Position numbers and translations under genes: made by a program. Below are positions 23,901 to 35,900 of a stretch of DNA of 64,000 bases, piece by piece. How positions within the stretch are numbered: position 1 is the stretch's first letter; every line of letters starts with the position of its first letter. A model generated the notes under the pieces. The model did not search any database. It had not been told where the DNA came from and saw only the letters and a list, made by a program, of their open reading frames with translations. Source of the DNA: Canna indica. Taxonomy: Eukaryota > Streptophyta > Magnoliopsida > Zingiberales > Cannaceae. The stretch is from assembly GCA_034359265.1 (NCBI GenBank), contig CP136890.1:84655501-84719500 (forward strand), given 5' to 3'.

Positions 23901-26900
23901 TGAACATATACGAGCTTCTCTAATCGGGCATACAAAAGGCGGTTGCGAGGCTTCGTACGAATCAAGGCGAAAGTCGACCAATTCCTCTCGCACCCACTTG
24001 ATGATGTGGTTTGCGAGAGGATGCGTGTTGCAATCTTTCGAAGAGTTGGAGCTTTGCTTCCAAATTGCAACCACCATTCGACTGCAACAAATTCAAAATT
24101 AATATTAGTAACGAGATTTTATCTTTGATAAATAAATTGGCAAAAAAAATCTATCTACCTAGATCCATAGTATCTCGGATGGCGATTGCAAATGAATCTC
24201 TGAAATTGCCGGTTGTATCTCGGAACCATTTTGATTCATTGAGAGCTTGTGCCGCTTCTCGGTGGGATCCCGACATTCGCTGTATGACCTTGCGGAGGGG
24301 ATATAACAAACTATCGACCGTTCCAAGATCATATTTGTATTAAGCATAATACCCTATAAAAAATTAAGCATGATGAATTAAATTTAAATAATTTCCTAAT
24401 ATTAAATAAAAAATACCTGCGATGTGTATGTCACGACCCATTTGATTACCATCTCAGGGAGATAATTTCGATGAAGTGCTCATACTTGGCAGGAGAAATC
24501 ATAACCCTCTTGATTTCTTCTTGTGCTTGGTGGATGTAGTAGTAGAGATGGCCCATTTGAGGTTTCTTTTCCATATCCACCTGTCGTAGAACCTTGTACA
24601 AAGGTCTACGACAACGATTATTTCTGCGATGCAATCCTAGAAGCGCATGTTGAGGATGTACTTCTCTGTTTGTTTTCCATCGGTTTTCCGGCATATCTTG
24701 ATGAAGTCCATTCCTCACTTGTAAACATGGTTCTAAGGGCAGCCTTTTTTTGTTGGAGCGATCTTAATGCGATGAAGTTGGTTGCAAAACGAGTCGCTCC
24801 CGGTCGAAGAATTTCACCTAAAATATGGAATTATCATTAGTAATTATTTATGATAAACTAATAAATAAATAAATACTGTAAATTATTTAAAAATTAATAA
24901 ATTACCTTTTGTAAATTTTTTCATTAGGGCATGTACCCATGTGTGGTTGTAGATGAAGCGGGTAATTTGTTGCGCTTTCTTTACCATCGACTTCACCATC
25001 GGTATATCACCGATATCTTTCATCATTAGGTCTACACAATGGGCTGCACATAGAGTCCAACATATGTGAGGATAATTCTGTTCAATTATCTCACCCACCC
25101 TTTTGAAATTGTCTCCGCTGTCGGTTATAACTTGAACAACGTTCTGCAGTCCAATCTCCTTGATCACCTCCGGTATCAGCTTCAAGATGTAGTAAGCGTC
25201 ATGGATTTCATCGGACGAGTTTACCGACTTGTGATAAACAACACTCCTGTTGCAATAGATGAGGAAGTTGACGATGCTCATTCGGGTCGGCCCGGTCCAG
25301 CTATCGCACAACTGTTGCACATCAAACTGCATCTGTACTCCCCCCATTGCCGCTTGATTCCGTTGATCCATGTTTTTATTTCATCGACCTCCGCTTCAAG
25401 GTAAGGACCTGAAATTTCATAGGGAGTTGGAGGGGCAATACCTGGGCCTACCTTTTGGATTGTAGACACCATGGTTCGATAGTATGGATTGTTGGCTGCA
25501 TTTGTGGTAATTCGGCTGAAGTGGAACCATTTGGAGATGACTCTCCCTAACTCCCACTTCTTCGTCTTGCCCCAAGCAACGTCTATGCGCGGTTGCTTTG
25601 CTGATGGAGGAGGAAATGCCCTGCGATCAAGATCAGAAACATCAACATTAGTTTTCCTACCACTTGCTCCGAGGTTTGTGAAGAATCCCCGAATGCCTCC
25701 TCTACTTTGAGGTACCCTCATGCTAGAACACCGGCCAATATGAGGACCGGAGGGAATTGAACCACTTCGGTCCATTGATCCAGCAGCCGAAGTTGAGTCG
25801 ACGCTGCTTGTGCCACCGCTGCCACTGCCGCCGCCATACTCAAAATGAGATTCGGGATAGTACATCCGATCTCGTTCTAATGCAGCGTGCTCCAATGAAG
25901 CTCAGATGCCGGCTTCAAGTTCCGGATCCTCGTCGTCGCCGCCACCCCGAGCCTTGTAATGGCCATCGCCGACTTCTTGGGTAGCTCGTTGGTCGAACTC
26001 GGCTTGTTGAGCTGCATTCTTAAGACGCTGCTCCTTCTTTTTGGTGAGCATATCTTTGAACATTTGTCGGACTTTCGGCGGTGCTTTGGTACATTTGACG
26101 ACGTCGCCGGATGTTCCGGCCAAGTGTGCCTTTAGTCGAGTGACGCCTCCACCACGACCAATCAATGGTTAGCCTTCTCCAACCGAACACCGTGCTGCCA
26201 TGCGGGGTCGGCTTGAGATTTCGGCGCCATTTCAGTAGAGTTTCAGCGTGGAAATTAAGAAAAAAGAGATTAGAGAGAGAGTGTGTGTTTGAGGGAGATT
26301 GAGAGCTTAGAGAGCTTAGAGAGTTTAGATGAGTAGAGGGGTGAGTGGGGTGAAATGTGTGTTTTTTGGGGTTTATATAGACCCCAAATCAAGTCAAACC
26401 CGGCCCCAAACGGCTAGCCGTTTGGGGCCTGTCGGCCACTGTAGTGTTATAACGGGCGTCATACCGGGCGGTATTTACCGAGATACCCGGTATCACCCAA
26501 TACCGGGTATCTCATATATCGGTTTTTCAAAAAATCGGTAAATAGCGGCCGTACCGGGCGGTATGGTACGGTATTTAAAATCATGGTCAAAATATTTTTT
26601 AAGTGTCAATTAATACTCTTCTCTCTTGATTGAAGGCTATAAAGATCCATGGTTTAGAATCTCGGACGGTATAGTACTGTATGGGTTGTACCTACCATTT
26701 TTCAACTTTCAAAGATTGATATTGGGGTATATCACTCGTACGGTTGTACCACACATCATGGTTTAAAATCCCGATACCGGTACCGGTTTCGGTCACCGGC
26801 CGGTACCGGTATATATCGGTACCGTACCGTACTGACACACGGTACGGACCGGTATGAAAATGCATACCGGCCGTTTTTTTTTTTTTTTTTTTCTTTTCGT

Positions 26901-29900
26901 GACATACCGCCCATACCGGGCGGTATATGGCATCATACCGCCATATACCGCCCGGTATACACAATATATCCGATTTTTTCAAATATTGGGTATTATCGTA
27001 TACCGGAAACCTAAAAAACCGGTAAATACCGGACTTACCGTACCGTACCGACCGAGATTTTAAACCTTACCACACATATCGTTCTATATTGGACATACCT
27101 AACCGGCACAATCTGGTATATGCCCTGGACCAACCGGGATACACCCAATGACTATTTCTTCAGTCATTGGGGTGTTTTATTTCCAGTTTCCAACAACTAT
27201 TTTAATCATTTGGGCTGGTTTTGGGGGTCTTTTAAGCCTATATAAAGGCATGAAGCCCCTTATTACTCCATCTTCGTCCTTTTACTTCCCTAAAGCTTTT
27301 AAAATCTTACTAAATCTCTCGCAATCTTATCATTTTTATTCCTAAAACTTTAATTTGTTTTTTTTATGGAACTTCAAGTGTTGTATTTGAATATCTAGAC
27401 TTACAAAATTTGTATGCTTTATTGTAAATATTTTCAAGAATTTTAATTGAGTAATCTTTCAAAAACGAGATTTGGAATGTGAAATGTTAAAATAAAAGAA
27501 GCCGGTAGAGTCCTAATTGTGCTGGATTGTATACAGTACCTCTATAGTATTGTACCAGTGAGTACTGACTAATCACTGAGATCACATTAGTATTGGTATG
27601 AGATTTTAAACCATGTATAGACTAAGAGTCCAAGACCATACCCACACCTTTCACGAGCATGGTCATGGTGTAATGGTAATCTTGTTTACTTGCATGGACC
27701 AAGGAAATTTGGCGCATAGATTCAAAACCGTAACGTACTGTCCGGTATGCTCAGAATTTACCATTTTTTTAAAATGTTGAGATCAGTATTGGGCAGTACA
27801 TACAAATACCGCATGTACTAGGTGGTACATGGTGGTATTAGTCCAGAATGAGCGGTACAAGCACTGTACAGTTCAGTACTATGCCTTTGGGTATTTTTTT
27901 GACTGTTTTGGAGCTGGTTCTTCAGGTGTTTTCAGTCTATTCATAGACCTCAAAAGGCTCAAATCACTCGCTACAATTTCTTAAGCTTTATTATGCATGT
28001 TTCAAGCATTTTAATAAGATCATTTATGAAAAAACAAGGTTTATCGTTTGAAATGTAAAAAGTAAAATAAAATATCTGACAAGTACAAGTTGTATCAAAC
28101 TTATCTAAAAGGATAACATCCTTGGATCAATTACCATTTGATTTTATGAGGAGTTTCTATTTGTAAATATGTGATGATCTTCCTTCTAATTTTGAGCTAC
28201 GATTCAAACTTCAAGAGTAGAATTTTAATTATCGAGATAAGTTATGAAAATGGCATTTACAAAAGGGACCTTCTCAGCTTCACACATAAATTTTCATGAA
28301 AAGAAATATAAACTTCATTATGAAGAATTGAAGATTTTGTGCATCATGGTTTAATGGTTTAATGAGCATCTCAATTACATTGAGTATAATGTAGATAAAT
28401 ATATTGCCTTTTCTGTCTATTGTTATCTCTTCTGATCTAGTTTAGGTAGGCAAGTCTTGGAGGAGATGCATTCACTCTTATGGGATTTACTACATAGAAT
28501 AAAAAGCATGAAAGTTTTATGGAACAAATTGAATGTCCAAATAGTGTCACTCAAGCCTTGAAGAATTGTCATGATATGATGAAACACAAGCAACATATTA
28601 AATTTATGTAGGCAATTTGAACAAATTCAAAGTATGATATCAAACAATTCATCTTGTGGCTCTTTATTAATTACATTATTGGTCTCTAGTGCATCAACAT
28701 AAACAGTATTTTTTTAAAATATCTAGAGAAATCAACTTGTTATTTTTTAGAGCATTTTCAAAAACTACATTCTTGTTGTTTAAAGTTGTGGTCCACTAAA
28801 ATTTTAAGAAGTTCTAAAAATTCCTTGATTTTTAGAAATTATTTATTCATTATGACCACAAAGTAGCCGTGGTAGTAAAGTCATCTAGCACAGTCCACTA
28901 AAGCAAACAATCTACTTCTATATATTTTAAAATTTTCATATTGCCTATACATACATTTTTGATATGTTGCTCATGTTTCATCACATCATTACATATTTTC
29001 TTTAGGGCTTGAGTGTGAGCATTATTTGGACCTCCGATATGTTTCATAAAGCTTTCATGTTTCTAATGTTATGTTTCATCAGATCTTTCTCTACACTATA
29101 GTCTAGCCAACTAAGATGCTCATTAACCACGATGCACAAAATCTTCATGATAAAGCCCTCATTTATATATGTGGAAATTTATATCTGCATGATTGAAAAG
29201 GTTCCTTCCGTAAATATCATCTCCTTACCTTATCTCAATCATTGAGATGATAATCTATAATTCGAAACTGGCTCCTAGGATGTTGTGCACCACCTTGAGC
29301 AAGAGCTGGGTGGTATGTAAATGTTTTCTTTTTATGTTATCTACGGAAAACCTATTTAATATTTTTAAAAGGTGCATAATTAGGCTAATAGTTAATTTAA
29401 GAAGTCACATAATTGAATGGCATTATGTTCTCAGTGAACAAGCTCAGAGGAAAAATTGTGATATAAAGCTTGTTAATATATACTGTTGCCAAAAATGCGA
29501 CGTTTTTTTCCATCTAATCTTCTTGGTTGATTTTTTTTTTTAATATAGAATAACTGCTCCAAGAATACCATCAAGTTCTCTGAAATTGGGGGAGTCCAAT
29601 TATGAAGTTTCTGGTAAGCTTGATGCTTTAACAGTACCATCTTTAATAAACATGTTGTTATATTGCTCAGTATTTAATTAATTATTCCTAATCTGAATTC
29701 ATACATTTTGTTTGGTAATTGTTGTATCTATCTATAAATTGCGCTCATACACAATAGCATCAACACCTGGACCTTGATTTTCTTGTGCATATGCTTATAC
29801 ACCAATTTAGTTTCATGTGTGCTTAAATCAAGCATTTTCCCTTTGATTTTATTAGAGAGTAGTTTTCTTAGATTTCTTGAATACTTTTTTTTAGATGCAC

Positions 29901-32900
29901 AAAGACACTCTGTGCTCTAATCTTATTATTCTAAGGTTTTAAGCTTGATCATCAGGTATGTGGTGTCAAATATCATAGTACTGGAAAAGTTTCAGAGCAT
30001 GGTCAACTGTTTTTTTCTTCTCATAAGTAATGTTTCTTTTCTTCTTTCTATTGGTTATATGTTGATCTACTGATGCCTAAATAGCATATAACTAGTGCTA
30101 CAAAAATCCCATCTCAATTTGTTCCTGTTTTGATGTCAGGATTTTAGAGCTTACTCTCCATCTTTTCATGATCTTTTTACCTGGATTAGCTTCCAATTAA
30201 CCAATAGCTGTCACATTGAATGCTGATGTTATTAGAGTTGATTGGAATTTTTTTCCCGAGAAGAAGTTGACTAAAACTTGGTTGCAAGTATTAGAGTACT
30301 GATTTTGCCAACCTCTGGGAGTAGTGTGGTACCAAAATACTTAAAGGTACAAGAATAGAAAGGAAAAGTAACTTGTAGGTTGAGCAAATAAAGTATATAA
30401 CGACCGTGGTTATTATATAAATATATCACAAATCCTGGAATTAGGGTGTCATCCAAATATCTGTTAATTGATGATGTGGCACTATCGCTGTGTCATTTTT
30501 TGAATAAATAATAGTTAGAGAAATACTTTTTACCCACTTCTTATGTGCTTGGATTTAATATTTTTTAAAAAAATTAAAATAATAATTAAGGAAATATTTT
30601 TACCCATTTCTTATGTGCTTGATTTAATATTTTTTTAAAAAACTAAAATACTTCCTAGTCTCACAGTTAAAATATTTTTGAAAGAATTTTAAATACTTCC
30701 TAATTGTGTGATGACATGGCAAGTGAGTAAAAGAATTTTTTTTGAAATGATTATTTTATTCAAAAAAGACATGTCAGCAGATTGATGACACATTTCAGAT
30801 CATCAATTAATGAAAATTTGGACAACACCATAATGGTCCAATTCAGTTCATGTATAAAATTTGGATAAATAAAATAATTATTAGGAATCCGAAAGTTCAT
30901 GTATAAAATTTGGAAAAATGAAATAATTGGATAAATTTGTGAAAATAGTCAAAGTTTAGAATATATCATCTAATAAGTAATAACCCATAACTATATATTG
31001 AATGATGGACAGTTATATCATCCATTACCAGTGCATTGATTGGACTGTTAAATATGATTAAAGCAACTACTCAGAAGACTATCTGAAATTAAGGTTCAAA
31101 ATTTCAGTCCAGTATCTTCACATGGACGTGCATGTACCACCACCGTGGTTGCATTCCACAGCATGTTGGTGGTGAGGTGAACCATAAATAAGTTGTACTT
31201 CTTTATCTTGTTTTCTTCTCAATGAGCTCTGCCTCCTTCCCCTTCTTGTGCCTGATAGCACCACCCCACTGCCATGCCCTTCTCCATTGCCTCTACTCTT
31301 CTCATCACCGACATCACACACATCCAATGTCTTCATCCCTGTGCAAAACACCTTGTTGACAAGGGAGAGAAAGAAAGAAGGGTAAGAAATATGAAAGAAA
31401 ACTTAAGAAAATAGAAAAAGTTAGCAGGAAAAGAGAGCATAAAAAAGAAGAGAGTAGTGAAGGTAGGAAAGAAAAGAAGATAGAGATGGAATAAAAGATA
31501 AAGAAAAGAAAAGAAAAAGAAAGAGAAAGATGAAAAAGATTTTAAAAAAAATCTAGAGAAAAATTGAGTTTTACCTTTTGTTTTTGAACTCTTACTTGAT
31601 TTGACTGTAAAAGGGGAAACTCAGCTTGGTGCAATTCTATGACTCCATGCATCAAATTTAGTCTTGCTTCATGCTTTTCTTTCACTTTTCCAATGCATCT
31701 CTCAGCACCTCTCGCTCAGCCTACTTCTCTAGTGCACCTCTCAACATCTTTCATTGAAAGCTTGACTTTCTGTGTCTATCAGTAAGCCCTTTTCTCTTAT
31801 TCCTATTATTGACTCTTCAATGCCTCTCCATGCATCTTTGACCAAGCTCCTACCTTTTCTCATGCCACTCAGGATATTATCTATACTGGCAGACTGTTTT
31901 AGGTCCCTTGATGCCTCAATTTTCTATCATCTTGTTGCAGATCAGAATTATCTTTTTCAAATCTTTTGTTTCCAAATCTAAGCAGTTTATACTCTTATCA
32001 TTATGAGTTTGAGGGAGGAGGATATTGAGATTACTAGGAAAATTGTATGTAAGGTTGATCTACATAGGTATTTGGAGAGATGTGGTTAATGTTATGAGAT
32101 TCTCTCTTTTTCTTAATCTTGCAAACTTGTTCTGATACTAGTTGGTACAGGTCAATCCCACTGAGATTTAAAAACATGATATTGAGCATATAGTATTTTC
32201 TCACGGGCTTTTGTATATGGTACTAAGCAAGGTTTTAAATACTGACGCCATAGTACTGGTGTTTGACCGATAGTCCGATACCAAATGGTACCGGTACTGC
32301 ATGGTGCAGCTGCACCATACTAGCTATGTATGGTGTCCAGTATGGTGCTCTGCACCATATATGCTTAAGCACCCATACCGGGCGGTACCACCCGGTATGG
32401 ACGGTATTATAGAATACCAAGCGGTACACTCGGTATTTACCGGTACACCCGGTACCAGTCGGTACGTACCGGATTCCTAAAAAACTCGTATGTATAAAAT
32501 GTATATAATACCAGTATGGACGGTATTATAGAATACCAGTCGGTACGTACCGGGCGGTATGGTACGAATTTTTGAACCTTGGTAGTAAGAAATAAAATGT
32601 ATATATAATTAACACCAAATAATAAATTTCTATTTTCAAACACACCATGCAGGTCTACTGGTGTAGAGTTATGCTAATACAAGTATTTATGGCTTGTACC
32701 CTTTTAGTTTGAGTTACCATTTTCCCTTTATTCATTTTATGCATTAAGCTCACTACTTTCCCGGCAGGCTATAGTTAAGTTGATAACGAGCTCATTTCGT
32801 TGATTGCAGGATATCTCATGCGGTTTGTACTAGCCGGAAATCTTCTCGGCCTCCCAGCTATTTCAGTGCCTGTAAGTAAAACAATATTGTTTTGGGAAAA

Positions 32901-35900
32901 TCATACTTTTGGTCCCCACAGTTTGCTCAAATTTTGGTTTTAGTCCCCATAGTTTCAAAATTTTGGTTTTTGTCCCCACACTTTATTTCCATTTAGGATT
33001 TGGTCCCTGCCGTCACATGAAACCTAAATGGAGCTGACGTGGATAACAGATGGGACATTGCTGACGTGGACCTGCAAGAACCAACTTTGTAAACTATGGG
33101 GACTAAAACCAAAATTTTGTAAATTATGGGGACTAAAACCAAAATTCAAGTAAACTATAGGGACCAAAATTATTATTATTTTCTTAAAAAATATAAAAAA
33201 TCACAAGATATTTTTAAATTTATTTATAGATAATTATAATATTTAAAAATATTAAAACTGAGCGCATTACAGTAATTTACGTTAATTTGGGTGGATTTAA
33301 ACCGATGCCGTTATTAGGCGTCGGTTTTTATCCGTTAATTACCATGATTTAGCGTGAATACTGCAGTCGTTATAGAATTTGAAAACCTGCTTTCAGCGTC
33401 AGTTTTTATCAGTTAATTACCCTGATTTAGCGTGAATTCTGCTGTGGTTGCAGAATTCGAAAACCTGCTTTCATGATCTGCTCATCTCTTCACTGATCAC
33501 CTCATCACCTCCATTTTGATCCTAAATTTGGCACATTCAAAGCGGTTTAAATTAGATTTTGAACGTTAAAAAAGTATTGATTTTCACTAATAAATGTCGG
33601 TTTCCCATGCATTTGCTGTAGTGGCAACACCATAATACAAGGTTATTGCTACAATTTTGTGGGCATTGTTAAGGGATATTCAGAGATATAGAACATAGTG
33701 CAAAATATTAATATGTTCCATGTTCAATTAATGTGTTCAATGCAAGAATATGAAATCAAATGTTTGTGTCTTAAAGAGAAAATAAATTAATCTTGCAAAT
33801 TTTAAACTAATCTTCTAAATATATAAACATGTCATCACACTTTTCAAAATAAATCACCTTAATTTGTAAAAAGTTTGCTTAATTTTAATATTTTTAAATA
33901 TTATAATTATTTATAAAATAAATTAAAAAAATATCATGTGATTTTTTTATATTTATTAGGATAAATAATTACTTGAATTTTGGTTTTAGTCCATATAGTT
34001 TACAAAATTTTGGTTTTAGTCCCCATAATTTAGTCCCCATGTCAACAATGTCCAGTCAGCACCTGTTATCCACGTTAGCTCCGTTTAAGCCTCATGTGAC
34101 GGTAGAGACCAAATCCTAAACGAAAATAAAGTGTGGGGACCAAAACCAAAATTTTGAAACTATAGGGACTAAAACCAAAGTTGGAGCAAACTGTCGGGAC
34201 CAAAAGTATGATTTCCCATATTGTTTTCTACAAACCTTGTGGTTCCTACCTGTACTTAAATTAGTGTGCCAATTTGCAATGGGTAATACATTCAGATGGT
34301 ATATGAGAATTGAAGATATTTAGAACACCATGTTGCATATCATAGGATGAGAAGAGAAACCTTGCCAAACTAATGAAAAATAACATTTGTGTGGATTTGT
34401 CTTTTGACTTATTTCTTATTGTGATATTACATCAAAAAACAATGTCCATGAGAAAAGAAGTAACACTAAAAAGAAAATTGAAAGGAGTACAGAAAAGCAC
34501 CATAACCTTTGCTATAAGTTATCTGAAGAATGATGGTCAAAAGAAATTAGAAGTCGATGACTTCATTAACCAAAATTATTTTCAAAGAATTTGCAAGATT
34601 AAAGAAAATCAACTAATATTGGCTAAACGTACAAACAATAAGGAAATTTAGTGAGCAGCCTTTTGAAAGCATTATGATAGAGAAAATCAGAAACATTCAA
34701 AATGCATCCAAAAAAAGCTTTTCTTGGTCGACTTTAAAGTAACTGCATTCATGTATTGCTTCTTGAATGTGCAGATTGGCTATGATAAGCAAGGACTTCC
34801 AATTGGTTTGCAATTGATAGGACGCCCATGGAATGAAGCTAGCATTCTGAGAGTGGCTTCTGTTTTAGAGGTATTACAACAAAAGTTATGTTTGTTTTTC
34901 TTTTGTGAAGTCGACGTTTTCTTTAATATTTTGAAGTTTGTTGTGGATTCTCTGGTTGGAACTATGATAGATACTTTTTTGAACATGTTATTTGACCTCT
35001 ACAAGATGCAGCATGAAGCAACTTCACAAGCAACCAGGGATGTCTTGAAAACATTATAGATATGCATGATTTATGGTCCCCATAAACCTTCCATAGGCTT
35101 GGTTTAAGGTCTTATTCAATACTAATCTATATCAGTGATACGTATTGATATGATGAAAGGCTGATACCAAAGTGAATCATCAGTACTGAGCAATACATTT
35201 TAAGAACAATTCTGTCAGAATCAGATGATCTATACCACATAATATGCTGATATCATATTTGTCGAGTCCAAGACCAGTGTGGATGCCAGTACCTCTACTT
35301 CAAAATTTGACCATAGGTGGAGAAAGTAATAAAAAACCCATACACCACCTTAGGCGTGGTTTAAGTTCTCATTCAGTCTAAATCAGTATGGGCGATGCGT
35401 ACTGGTTTGATGAAGGATTGGTAATCATCTATATCTGGTACTGCATATTTTTAGTATCTTTTTGGTTGGCATTAGATGATATATGCCAGATGCACTGATA
35501 TGATATTAGTCCAGTCCAGAACCAGTGTGGGTGCCAGTACTCATACTTCAAACCTTGACCATAGGTGACAGCTGACAAACTGATTAAAAGAATTGCATGT
35601 CAGAACCTTGTAATTGGCCTATCTATAGGCTGATAATGTATTAACAGTGATCATAATGTGTTAACTAAAAAAATTACATTGTTCGTCTTCCATCATTCGG
35701 TCCATCTTCCATGGTTCTTGATAGTTCTAATTATTTTCCGACTTCATCTTGTATTAAATCTCATGCTTGGTTGTCTGCATGCATTATCCATTCGCACTCT
35801 GGAGTGGCTCTCGTGGTTTGTCAAAGTGGTTCAGATTCTTCAAGATCAATATTTAGCTTGGGCCCTAATGTCATCATTCTACTGAAGACTCATTAGCATA

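Noticed and set aside
27655..27730. tRNA gene or new SINE (GGTCATGGTGTAATGGTAA with a distant TTCAAAACC)
   Set aside because: No cloverleaf can be drawn, the B-box-like part is weak, and no target duplication was found.
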